Assembly: GCA_963767835.1 (NCBI GenBank)
Contig: CAVYFY010000017.1
Span: 62,001-126,000 of the forward strand
Direction: 5' to 3'
Source: SIAQ01 sp963767835
GTDB lineage: Bacteria > Planctomycetota > Planctomycetia > Gemmatales > Gemmataceae
DNA: 64,000 bases
Each line of letters opens with the position of its first letter. The first letter of the stretch is position 1. A program made the translations under genes and the position numbers. Under the pieces are notes generated by a model. It worked only from the letters and a program-made list of their open reading frames with translations, ran no database searches and had not been told where the DNA came from. Shown here piece after piece: positions 55,580 through 63,436 of this stretch.

Positions 55580-56347
55580 ATGCGAATTCTGCTCACCAAC
55601 GACGACGGCGTTTACGCCCCCGGCCTGCGCGCCATCCGCAAGGAGTTGCAAAAGCTCGGCGATGTCACCGTGGTCGCGCCGGCCGGTGAGCAGAGCGCCG
55701 TCGGCCATTCGATCACGCTGCTCACGCCGCTGATCACGCAGGAGGTGCTCGATGAAGATCAGACGCCAATGGGCTGGGCGGTCGAAGGTCGGCCCGCCGA
55801 TTGCGTCAAGCTTGCCTTGCTCGAATTGCTCGATTCCCCGCCCGATCTGATCGTCAGCGGGCTCAATGCCGGCTCCAACGCGGGCATCAACGTGCTCTAC
55901 TCCGGCACCGTCGCGGCAGCCATCGAAGGGGCGTTCTTCCAGTGCACCAGCATCGCCGTCTCGCTCGGCACCAACAAGCCGAAACCGCCTAATTTCCCGA
56001 AGGCGGCGGAATACGCCCGCTCGGTCATCGAGCAGCTCGTGCGCCATCCGTTGGGCCGCGGCATGCTCTTCAATGTCAACATCCCGAGCCTCGACAAAGG
56101 CCCAATCCAGGGCATCCGCGTGGCCCGGCAGAACGTCGCCCCGTATCGGGAAACCTTCGATCGCCGCGTCGATCCGCGTGGCCGCACCTATTTCTGGAGC
56201 GGCCCCGACTTCGGCTGCCCCGACCCGCACCCCGACACCGACGAGACGGCCCTGCGCGAGGGTTTCATCTCGGTGACGCCGCTGCACTTCAACCTGACGC
56301 ACGCGGCGATGCTGGAAAAGATGAAGGATTGGCAATGGACGCTGTAG
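55580..56347 (+). CDS. surE: 5'/3'-nucleotidase SurE
   Basis: This 255-residue protein has the SurE metal-binding block MRILLTNDDGVYAPGL at the N-terminus with two adjacent Asp. The catalytic Ser lies in GEQSAVGHS, and SGLNAGSNAG and YSGTVAAAIEG follow. Family members dephosphorylate nucleoside 5'- and 3'-monophosphates and act in stress survival. The ATG follows AGAGAGGAAG. It appears to be single in its operon, or pairs with the small gene at 56375. Confidence 0.95.
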   Translation: MRILLTNDDGVYAPGLRAIRKELQKLGDVTVVAPAGEQSAVGHSITLLTPLITQEVLDEDQTPMGWAVEGRPADCVKLALLELLDSPPDLIVSGLNAGSNAGINVLYSGTVAAAIEGAFFQCTSIAVSLGTNKPKPPNFPKAAEYARSVIEQLVRHPLGRGMLFNVNIPSLDKGPIQGIRVARQNVAPYRETFDRRVDPRGRTYFWSGPDFGCPDPHPDTDETALREGFISVTPLHFNLTHAAMLEKMKDWQWTL

Positions 56348-56374
56348 GTTGTAAGATGCTTCTGGAGGTGAACC

Positions 56375-56692
56375 ATGATTGAAACTGCATTCTCGACTTT
56401 GCCAGCCCCGCCGATTCCCGTTTCTCTGCCAGCCCCCAGCAAGTGGGAGCGCGAATACGAGGCTTTCCGCAAGCTGCTGCCAGAGTTGCTGAAGACGCAC
56501 GCGGGCCAGTTTGTCGCTGTTCATGAGGGCAAGGTGGTTGACTGCGGCAACGACAAGTTGGAGCTGGCCCTGCGCGTGCTGAAAAAAATCGGCAATGTCT
56601 CGATTCATGTCGGCTTGGTCACCGACCAGCCGGCGCCGATTTACCGTTCCGGTGTTCTTCGAGCGATCACCACGCCGAGGACTACCGCTTAA
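56375..56692 (+). CDS. small DUF5678-like hypothetical protein, 105 residues
   Basis: It starts MIETAFSTLPAPPIPVSLPA after TGGAGGTGA. The Pro-rich N-terminus leads to a short domain with KTHAGQFVAVHEGKVVDCGN, which resembles the DUF5678 pattern. It lies 27 bp after surE and may be co-transcribed. Function unknown. Confidence 0.6.
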   Translation: MIETAFSTLPAPPIPVSLPAPSKWEREYEAFRKLLPELLKTHAGQFVAVHEGKVVDCGNDKLELALRVLKKIGNVSIHVGLVTDQPAPIYRSGVLRAITTPRTTA

Positions 56693-56749
56693 TTCGGTTC
56701 ATTTACCGCTGCGTGCTCTCTCGGATTCCAACCCGGCCTATAAACAGCG

Positions 56750-56942
56750 GAACGAAAAAAAAGTTTCTTTTTCATCATTTTGCGCTTGCAAAATATTGGG
56801 GGGGGGGGGGTACACTAAATTTACAATTTATGCACGTGGCCGAATTCACCGGCATCCCACTGATAAATAGCCCTCGTTGCGGCTACCGGCTCGTGCCGAA
56901 CACGGCAGGGGCCTCGGCCAGCCCCTCACGCCGGAGGTTACC
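56750..56942 (+). promoter_or_regulatory. AT-rich promoter-like region with a 13-G tract
   Basis: The region has an A-run and T-rich stretch, a run of thirteen G at 56798-56810, then the AT-rich TACACTAAATTTACAATTTA. This contrasts with the GC-rich surroundings. It lies about 130 bp before the DUF1573 gene, whose ATG follows CCGGAGGTTACC. A promoter with a slippage-prone tract is plausible. Confidence 0.5.
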
Positions 56943-57638
56943 ATGAAGCGATGGATGTATTTGGCATTATCGTTGCCGTGCTTCATTGCGTCCTTTTGGC
57001 TAATCGCAGCGGCGTGGCCGGTTCACCAGCCCGACCTTTTCACGGAGAAGGCCGTAATTCACCTGGGCGACCTCTCCCAAGGCCAGAAAGCAGTTGTGGA
57101 GTTTGTCCTGGTAAACCACTTTTCGCAGCCCCTTGAAATCGTTGATGTCGTCAGGAGCTGCACTTGCTCAGAGGCGACGCCTGAGAGAAACCATTTGGAA
57201 CCGAACGGCCGAACCGTGCTCCGGGTCGCATGGAGCACAGGGAGTTACCGAGGTCTCCACACCGTTAACGTAAGCGTCGTGTTCAAGTTGGCGGACGGCG
57301 AGGCAGGTGCGAGATCCCTCCAAGTGGAGGGAAATATCGTTCCAGACATTATTACGGAGCCCGGAAAGCTCGTATTTGATGGCACCAAGGCCGAGACTCA
57401 ATCGCTGCATTTGAGGGCGGGTAGAATTGCGCGGTTTAAGGTCTCCAGTGCCCGATGCAATCACAGAGCGTTCACTGCGTCATTGGGCGAAAACGGGGTT
57501 GTCGACGTAACCTTTGACGGGCGATCACCGGTTTATGCAAACGGCATCGAGCCGATGTTAATCCTGGCAAACGACGGCCCCAATGAGCCGAATATCATGG
57601 TGCCTTTGGAGTTGCGGGCGCCGCGGCCAAGCCAATAA
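56943..57638 (+). CDS. DUF1573-like secreted or anchored protein
   Basis: The ATG at 56943 gives MKRWMYLALSLPCFIASFWL, a signal or anchor helix. A DUF1573-like Ig-fold domain follows: LGDLSQGQKAVVEFVLVNHF, VDVVRSCTCSEAT with the two Cys, LEPNGRTVLRVAW. A second beta domain ends PLELRAPRPSQ. About 231 residues. It is the first gene of a three-gene plus-strand group with the Cys-rich small protein and the outer-membrane-lipoprotein-like protein. Confidence 0.8.
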   Translation: MKRWMYLALSLPCFIASFWLIAAAWPVHQPDLFTEKAVIHLGDLSQGQKAVVEFVLVNHFSQPLEIVDVVRSCTCSEATPERNHLEPNGRTVLRVAWSTGSYRGLHTVNVSVVFKLADGEAGARSLQVEGNIVPDIITEPGKLVFDGTKAETQSLHLRAGRIARFKVSSARCNHRAFTASLGENGVVDVTFDGRSPVYANGIEPMLILANDGPNEPNIMVPLELRAPRPSQ

Positions 57639-57696
57639 AGGGGATCCCGCCGGCAAAGTATTCCTTTTTTGACCGCGCCTTACGAAGGAGGATTCG

Positions 57697-58107
57697 ATGG
57701 CCAGATTCGCCAACTTCTGCCGCGTTCTCGTAATCGCCGCCGTGCTGGCCGTTCCAGCCGCTCTGATAGTGGCTGCGTCGTATGCCAACGCGCAATGCTG
57801 TTCCCAATGCGCACAAACGGTATGATGTACGACGCCGGTCGGTGTTTTTTGTTCCGATTACAACGGAAATGAGGATGCGTGCACCGGTGCAATCCTCCAG
57901 ATCACAACCCAAATGGGACTATTTACCTGTGTTAATTCCGCGGCAACAAACGATTGCATACCCGATACCAACAATACAGCCGTCAAATGTTTTACGTCGT
58001 GCCCATGCACCTATGACAGTCCGGACTGCATCAAAAATGTGCGCCTGTGCGTTACGGTGTACGCCCCGGCGTACAAAACGGCTGCGTGCTCGGAGGCTGC
58101 GAGGTAG
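57697..58107 (+). CDS. small Cys-rich secreted protein with an in-frame UGA at codon 43
   Basis: The ATG at 57697 follows GAAGGAGG and gives a signal peptide (MARFANFCRVLVIAAVLAVP, AALIVAASYANAQ). The next residues CCSQCAQTV are followed by a UGA at 57823-57825, and the same frame then continues as a Cys-rich sequence (CTTPVGVFCSDYN, KCFTSCPCTYDSPDC, VRLCVTVY) to a UAG at 58105. Total 136 codons. The conserved character on both sides shows one gene. The UGA may be selenocysteine, a nonsense mutation, or a sequencing error; a short hairpin just downstream is noted separately. If stopped, the product would be a 42-residue secreted peptide. Confidence 0.6.
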
Positions 58108-58150
58108 CAGAACGCGTGTGGGTCTAAGAACCTAAAAAGGGGGACATAAG

Positions 58151-59200
58151 ATGACGGGAATTATCGCGATCCTGGCGCTTTTTACCGCGGGCCAAGGGGC
58201 AAAAACTCCCGACCCGGGAGAAATCTTGGAGCTGGCGCTAAAACAGCGCCAAGGCATCAAAACCTTCGCGGGGACTTTCAGATGGACGCTGACAAAGTCC
58301 GGCGGCACGACGTCGGACTGGGGATTGAGGCTTTGGCTTGACGGCAAAAGGCTTCGGCAGGATCGGTTGGCAGGTGAAGGCGTCAAGGAAATCACGTGCA
58401 TCAACTGCGAAAAGGAAGGGCAGTTTATCCAATTCCACAGCGCTGATAAGGTTTCGGTGCAGTATGAAAAGATGGACAGCGCGAACTACAGGGACATCAT
58501 GCTTGTGGACCCGCGGGTCGTCGGCTTGCAAACAGCCCAATCGGGTTTCCTATGGAATTACAAATTGGACACCTCTCTCGGTTCGGCAGACCGGTCCGCC
58601 CCGACCTCCGAAAAGACGAAATGGAACGGGATCGACGGATACGTAGTGCGGTTCAAGCAAACCACCACCGGGAGGAAACTGACCTATTGGATAGTACCGT
58701 CGATGGATTATAGCGTCGTCCGCGTCGATTTCGAAATCACTGGCAAGAATGTTATTACTACTCGAAGCCTCAAATGCGAAATGGAAAAGCATGGAAAACC
58801 CGGCGTCTGGTTTCCCAAATCCTATGTCGCGGAGGAATACAAGGGCGGTAAGCTGACCTGGTCCGAAAAATTGGCCATTACCGACGTCAAGATAAACGAG
58901 GATTTGCCGGTTGACACCTTTCGATTTGCTGGCATGAACATCCCCGCCGGACGAACGATCTACGGGAACGCCTTGCCAACCAAGAGATCGAAGATTTATC
59001 AATGGGACGGGAAGGAAATAATCGAAGTGGACCGGGCCAAAAACAAAGAACCAACAAAGGAGATGTCGGAGGCCTCCCCCGTCAACCGCGGCATGTTGCT
59101 TGCCGGTGCTGGCGGCTTGTCCGTTGTTGGGGCAGTTGCGCTTTGCAGAGTTTTTTGGCCCCGCGGTTCCGGGAAACCCACCGCGGTCGGAGGCGGATAG
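58151..59200 (+). CDS. LolA/outer-membrane-lipoprotein-sorting-like protein with C-terminal membrane anchor
   Basis: A 349-residue protein from the ATG at 58151, which follows AAAAGGGGGACATAAG. A short signal peptide (MTGIIAILALFTAGQG) precedes a beta-rich domain with the LolA/LolB-like pattern TFAGTFRWTLTKSGG, LRLWLDGKRLRQDRLAG, LTYWIVPSMDYSVVRVDFEI and TRSLKCEMEKHGK. A second part has LAITDVKINEDLPVDTFRF. The C-terminus has a hydrophobic helix (RGMLLAGAGGLSVVGAVALC) followed by a positive tail, so it is anchored. It is the third gene of the DUF1573 group. The role in lipoprotein handling is inferred from fold only. Confidence 0.72.
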   Translation: MTGIIAILALFTAGQGAKTPDPGEILELALKQRQGIKTFAGTFRWTLTKSGGTTSDWGLRLWLDGKRLRQDRLAGEGVKEITCINCEKEGQFIQFHSADKVSVQYEKMDSANYRDIMLVDPRVVGLQTAQSGFLWNYKLDTSLGSADRSAPTSEKTKWNGIDGYVVRFKQTTTGRKLTYWIVPSMDYSVVRVDFEITGKNVITTRSLKCEMEKHGKPGVWFPKSYVAEEYKGGKLTWSEKLAITDVKINEDLPVDTFRFAGMNIPAGRTIYGNALPTKRSKIYQWDGKEIIEVDRAKNKEPTKEMSEASPVNRGMLLAGAGGLSVVGAVALCRVFWPRGSGKPTAVGGG

Positions 59201-59273
59201 ACCAGTCCTGTCGTGGCCTGATTCAGGCTAATTGACGCCCGGCACGCCGAGCGTGGTCCGGGAATGCTGTGCG

Positions 59274-59837
59274 TCACTGCAGCCCCGGGATGCCGATTTC
59301 CTGATCCTGATTGACCATCGGATTGAAAAAGCGCATCGTCTTCAGCTTCCACTGGTCCCCCTCGCGCACGAAATCGGCCTCGGTGATGAACGGCCGGGGC
59401 TGCTCTTCGCCGACTTCCCAGGCCGCGACACGGAAGCGCGTTTTCGCCGTTTTCCGGTCCGGAGAAATCTCGGCCTTAAACTGACGGATGTCCACCGCTC
59501 GGACTTGATTCTTATGAATCGATTGACGGGCCGCTTCGTAGAGCATCTCGCGCGTCATGCCCTTGTATTTGAAATCCTTGGAAATGTGCGAGAAGAGGTC
59601 GTCCACGTTCCCATCCACGACGGCATCGGCCATCGCGTTCACGTTCATCTCGAGCTGCTTGCTGTCGGAGATGACGAATCGCGTCAACACAAAGATCATG
59701 CCCATGAACAGTAGCGGGATCACCGCCAGACCCAGGAATTTGACGCGCTGGTTGAACCGCCAGACGACCACCAGAGCCGCCGCGATGATGGCGCCCAGGA
59801 TATAAAGTGCATTCGCGTTATCGACGAGCCAGGACAT
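59274..59837 (-). CDS. membrane protein with NTF2/SnoaL-like domain
   Basis: The 187-residue protein has two N-terminal membrane helices (ANALYILGAIIAAALVVVWR, FLGLAVIPLLFMGMIFVLT). A soluble domain follows, with VDGNVDDLFSHISKDFKYKG and VDIRQFKAEISPDRKTAKTR, which fits an NTF2-like cone fold. It is the third gene of the enolase operon, 15 nt after the small membrane gene. Function unknown. Confidence 0.75.
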   Translation of the reverse strand: MSWLVDNANALYILGAIIAAALVVVWRFNQRVKFLGLAVIPLLFMGMIFVLTRFVISDSKQLEMNVNAMADAVVDGNVDDLFSHISKDFKYKGMTREMLYEAARQSIHKNQVRAVDIRQFKAEISPDRKTAKTRFRVAAWEVGEEQPRPFITEADFVREGDQWKLKTMRFFNPMVNQDQEIGIPGLQ

Positions 59838-59852
59838 GAGCGTTCTCGCTGT

Positions 59853-60146
59853 TCACGCGCCCGCCATCGTGTCATGCGGCGGCTTCTTTGGCGAGCGTTT
59901 TCGCGCCGCCGGGTCGGGCCGAAAGAAGACGCATGCCGTCACGATCAAGCCGATGGCGCCGGCGATCGATGCCCGCCGCACCGTGGCATCCGCGGCAAAC
60001 ATCTCCAGCAGCGGATGGGTAAACGGCAATTCCTCAATCAGAAACGGCAGAGCGGTCACCACCGCGAGAAGCAGGATGGCAACGAGCATCGCGCCGCAAA
60101 ACAGCATCAACGGTAACCAGTAATCGCGCAGTTCCTGCAGCATCAT
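59853..60146 (-). CDS. small membrane protein translationally coupled to enolase
   Basis: The ATG at 60146 overlaps the enolase stop by four bases. The 97-residue product (MMLQELRDYWLPLMLFCGAM) has two membrane helices, one from about residue 10 to 35 and one near 60 to 75 (SIAGAIGLIVTACVFF), and a basic C-terminal tail (RKRSPKKPPHD). It is hidden in a longer non-coding frame that covers part of enolase. Function unknown. Confidence 0.72.
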   Translation of the reverse strand: MMLQELRDYWLPLMLFCGAMLVAILLLAVVTALPFLIEELPFTHPLLEMFAADATVRRASIAGAIGLIVTACVFFRPDPAARKRSPKKPPHDTMAGA

Positions 60147-61426
60147 GCCAGTCCGTAGCGTGCCTGCGGACCGAGGTCCTCCTCGATGCGCAGCAGTTGG
60201 TTGTACTTCGCGATGCGGTCGGTGCGGCTCGTCGAGCCGGTCTTGATCTGGCCGGCGTTGGTGGCGACGGCGATGTCCGCGATCGTCACGTCCTCGGTTT
60301 CGCCGGAGCGATGGCTGATGACGGCGGTGAAGCCGTGGCGTTTGGCCAGCTCGATGGCGTCCAGCGTTTCGGTCAGCGTGCCGATCTGATTCACCTTGAC
60401 GAGGATGCTGTTGGCGGCTTTCTTGTCGATGCCTTCTTGCAGGCGTTTGGTGTTGGTGACGAAGAGATCGTCGCCGACGAGCTGGATTTTGCCGCCCAGC
60501 TCGCGGGTCAATTTCTGCCAGCCGTCCCAGTCGTCTTCGGCCAGGCCGTCCTCGAGCGAGCGGATGGGCCATTTGGCGCACAGCTTCTTCCACAGATCGA
60601 TCATCTCATCGCTGGAGGCGATTCGGCTTGGATCGCTTTTGAAGAAGCAGTAGCCCTTCTTGCCTTTCGCCTTGGCTTCCTCGAAAAGCTCGGTGGCAGC
60701 CGGGTCGAGAGCAAATGCAACTTGCTCGCCTGGCTTGTATCCCGCGGCTTCAATAGCCTTGGTCAAAAGCTCGAGCGCCTCGTCGGCGGATTTCAAATCG
60801 GGAGCAAAACCGCCTTCATCGCCGACTGCGGTGTTGAGATGCTGGTCGTGCAACACCTTTTTGAGATGGTGGAAGACTTCCGACCCCATGCGGAGCGCCT
60901 CGCGGAAGCTCGACGCGCCGACGGGCATGATCATGAATTCCTGGAAATCGACGGTGCTGTCCGCGTGCTTGCCGCCGTTGAGCACGTTCATCATCGGCAC
61001 CGGCAGCACCTTGGCGTTGGTGCCGCCGAGGTAGCGATAAAGGGGCAAGCCGACGGAGGATGCCGCCGCATGGGCGACCGCGAGGGAGACGCCCAGGATG
61101 GCGTTGGCGCCGAGGTTCGCTTTGTTCGGCGTGCCGTCGAGTTCGAGCATGGTGCGATCGATTTCGAGTTGGTTAGACGGGTCCTCGCCGATCAGCTTGG
61201 GGGCGATGACATCGTTGATGTTGCGGACCGCCTTGAGCACGCCTTTGCCGAGATAGCGTTTCTTGTCGCCATCGCGCAATTCGACGGCTTCGTAAGCGCC
61301 GGTGCTGGCGCCGCTGGGGACGGCGGCCCGGCCGATGGCGCCGTCGGTGAGAACGGCGTCCACCTCCAGCGTCGGATTGCCCCGGCTATCGAGAATTTCG
61401 CGGGCGTGAATTTGTTGCAATTCCAT
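60143..61426 (-). CDS. eno: enolase (phosphopyruvate hydratase)
   Basis: From the ATG at 61426 (MELQQIHAREILDSRGNPTL) the protein has 427 residues, normal for enolase. It interconverts 2-phosphoglycerate and phosphoenolpyruvate. Family blocks: VPSGASTGAYEAVELRDGD, the catalytic Glu/Glu in GDEGGFAPDL, SLEDGLAEDDWDGW, LVGDDLFVTN and SHRSGETEDVTIADI with KTGSTSRTDRIAKYNQLLRI. The frame upstream to 61918 is spurious. It heads an operon with two membrane proteins and is followed on the left by the DUF1573 group in opposite orientation. Confidence 0.97.
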   Translation of the reverse strand: MELQQIHAREILDSRGNPTLEVDAVLTDGAIGRAAVPSGASTGAYEAVELRDGDKKRYLGKGVLKAVRNINDVIAPKLIGEDPSNQLEIDRTMLELDGTPNKANLGANAILGVSLAVAHAAASSVGLPLYRYLGGTNAKVLPVPMMNVLNGGKHADSTVDFQEFMIMPVGASSFREALRMGSEVFHHLKKVLHDQHLNTAVGDEGGFAPDLKSADEALELLTKAIEAAGYKPGEQVAFALDPAATELFEEAKAKGKKGYCFFKSDPSRIASSDEMIDLWKKLCAKWPIRSLEDGLAEDDWDGWQKLTRELGGKIQLVGDDLFVTNTKRLQEGIDKKAANSILVKVNQIGTLTETLDAIELAKRHGFTAVISHRSGETEDVTIADIAVATNAGQIKTGSTSRTDRIAKYNQLLRIEEDLGPQARYGLA

Positions 61427-61498
61427 GGATGCGACTCGTGTTTGAACCTTGATCGGCCTCGACTCCTCGTTGGTATAGGTTTTTGGCGGCTTGGCGTC

Positions 61499-61566
61499 TG
61501 TGGTCCGTGGTCCGTTGTCCGTGGCAGAATAATGGGCGGCCACGGACCAAGCACCACGGACCCCGG
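61499..61566. repeat. CCGTGGTCC-type inverted repeat
   Basis: GTGGTCCGTGGTCCGTTGTCC then CGTGG pairs with the inverse CCACGGACCAAGCACCACGG then ACC. It is related to the CCGTGGTCTG repeats at 10329-10469. It lies in the spacer between enolase and the terminator described next. Confidence 0.65.
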
Positions 61567-61573
61567 ACACTTC

Positions 61574-61612
61574 AAAAAAAAGCCGCCGAGGCGCGGGTGG
61601 CGCTCGGCGGCT
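61574..61612 (-). terminator. rho-independent terminator downstream of nfo
   Basis: On the minus strand the stem AGCCGCCGAG/CTCGGCGGCT encloses a GC-rich loop and is followed by seven to eight T residues. It is about 300 bp after the nfo stop, so the 3' leader is long or a small gene lies between. Confidence 0.75.
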
Positions 61613-61914
61613 CGTCACGGCTGCTTCGGGGACCGCTTGGGGGAGGACGCTCGGGGTTGGGTTTCGCTGGGTGATGTCCGGCGGCCTGGTTGAAGCTGGC
61701 CGTGTGCCTCGGAAGTGCCGGCTGGGGGGCGCGGGCAACTTCCTTTCGAGGGGCGAGTTCCGCGGCGGCTCCGCCCTCCTGGCCGATTCGCCGCGCGCCT
61801 CTCGACGGCTGCCGGCCTCTTCCTTGGCCGACTGCTCGGAACGAACCGCTGACTTCGTGCGCGGCTCATCACTAACCCCAATATCGACGCAGCCGAAAAG
61901 ACACTTGAGCCCCC
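61613..61914. other. intergenic spacer between terminator and nfo stop, no gene assigned
   Basis: Two minus-strand open frames here read as Pro/Arg/Ser-rich sequence without family character. One ends just before the terminator (61615-61881). I do not assign a gene. Confidence 0.4.
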
Positions 61915-62778
61915 TCATTTCTTTTTGCCCACCAAACTCCGCAAAGTGTGAAGGTTAATCACGTCCATGTCCTCATTGTTGGGCCCTTCTTTCGGCGTCT
62001 CCATGATCATCGGCGTCTTCTGAAAGCGCGGATCGTTGACGAGAAGTCGAAAGGGTTCCAGGCCAAGCTGCCCCTGGCCGATGTGTTCGTGCCGATCGAC
62101 GCGGCAGCCAAGCGGCTTCTTGCTGTCGTTCAAATGAAACACCTTGAGCCGACTCAGGCCGATGAGCCGATCGAACTCGCTCACGGTTCTCTCGTAATCG
62201 GCTTGCGGGGCCAGCGGATAGCCCGCGGCGAAGACGTGGCAGGTGTCGAGACAGACGCCGAGCCGTTTCGGCTCCATCACCTGATCGAGGATCGATGCGA
62301 GATGCTCGAACCTCCAGCCGAGACTTTTGCCCTGGCCGGCGGTGGTTTCAAGCAACACCTTCACCTTGGCGCCGGGGCAGCGCCCGTGAACGATGTCAAG
62401 GGCGGCAACGATGCGCTTCAATCCAATCTCATCGTCACCGTCGGTCGGCGTGCCGGGGTGCATGACGAGATAGGCCAGACCAAGCGTTTCGGCTCGCTGC
62501 ACCTCGACAACAAACGCTTCGAGTGAGCGCTGGTAGAGCACCGGCTCGGGCGAGGCGAGATTGATGAGATACGAATCGTGAGCGGTGGGGAACTTCAGTT
62601 TCGATCGTTTGAGGGCATCGCGGAAGAGCTTGATGTCGTCGGCGCTGAGTTCCTTCGCGTTCCACTGGTTGTTGTTCTTGGTGAAGAGTTGCACCGTCTC
62701 AAATTCGTGCTCCTGGGCAGCGTTGATCGCATGGTAACAACCGCCGGCGATGGACATGTGAGCGCCGAACAAGGGCAT
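61915..62778 (-). CDS. nfo: endonuclease IV (apurinic/apyrimidinic endonuclease)
   Basis: This 287-residue TIM-barrel enzyme cuts at abasic sites in base-excision repair and binds three zinc ions. Metal and active-site blocks are present: FGAHMSIAGG, AHDSYLINLASP, YLVMHPG, VLLETTAGQGKSLGWRFE, GVCLDTCHVFAAGY, HLNDSKKPLGCRVDRHEHIGQG and IMETPKEGP. The start is the ATG at 62778. Confidence 0.96.
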   Translation of the reverse strand: MPLFGAHMSIAGGCYHAINAAQEHEFETVQLFTKNNNQWNAKELSADDIKLFRDALKRSKLKFPTAHDSYLINLASPEPVLYQRSLEAFVVEVQRAETLGLAYLVMHPGTPTDGDDEIGLKRIVAALDIVHGRCPGAKVKVLLETTAGQGKSLGWRFEHLASILDQVMEPKRLGVCLDTCHVFAAGYPLAPQADYERTVSEFDRLIGLSRLKVFHLNDSKKPLGCRVDRHEHIGQGQLGLEPFRLLVNDPRFQKTPMIMETPKEGPNNEDMDVINLHTLRSLVGKKK

Positions 62779-63043
62779 GATCCGACTCCGAGTTCACGTG
62801 ATTCAGGCTGAGGGACGCTCAGCATTATCTTAGGAGGCCGTGCGGCTTTCACAATCGGGAGCTTTTCCCGCCCTTGCCGCGCAGGCGTTGTCGGCACATT
62901 CCGCTCATCCGTCTCGCCAATAGTGGCGAAAGCACCGGGCGGTTATTGACATTCGCCCGCACCGGCGCATACTTTTTCACACCTGCGAGAAAATCTCGGC
63001 GCTTCGGGGCCGGGATCGCTTCTTTGACGAAAGGAGTTCGGCC

Positions 63044-63193
63044 ATGAAAATACGAAGACTGCTGGTTCTGTTGGTGCTCGTCGCCGCATGTTTGACAGCG
63101 GGCGGCTGTGCCCATCATCGCGCCCACCGCTATGCATGCTGCGAGCCGGTCTGCCCGTGTCCGTGCCCGTGTGCCCCAGCGTACCATCCCTGA
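63044..63193 (+). CDS. small lipoprotein, 49 residues
   Basis: The ATG at 63044 follows AAAGGAG. The product (MKIRRLLVLLVLVAACLTAG, then GCAHHRAHRY) has a lipoprotein signal with the Cys in the lipobox TAGGC. A short His/Cys/Pro-rich tail (CEPVCPCPCPCAP) follows. It could bind a metal at the outer membrane surface. No family is recognised. Confidence 0.7.
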   Translation: MKIRRLLVLLVLVAACLTAGGCAHHRAHRYACCEPVCPCPCPCAPAYHP

Positions 63194-63436
63194 GTGCGGC
63201 TTGAGCGCGCGACGGCGGCAGGGAACACCGCATCGTCCCGAAGCCGCCGCGTGAGCATTCCATCTCGAATGGCAGACTCTGGCTGTGGCGCGCAGTGTGA
63301 GGCTGCGCCATGCCGCGCATTTTTTGGTCGGTCCAACACTTCGCGCAAGATCGTTAATTGGTTGATTTTGTAAAACCCGCAGCCATCATGCGCGGTAATA
63401 TCAAAGCATCGGCAACGCCCAATACTGGAGCAGAGC

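Noticed and set aside
60197..61693. Plus-strand 498-codon frame
   Set aside because: It is antisense to enolase.
61615..61881. Minus-strand 88-codon frame ending just before a terminator
   Set aside because: Its position is tempting, but the sequence is Pro/Arg/Ser-rich without family pattern or a good ribosome site. A parallel frame is open too, as expected in GC-rich spacer DNA.
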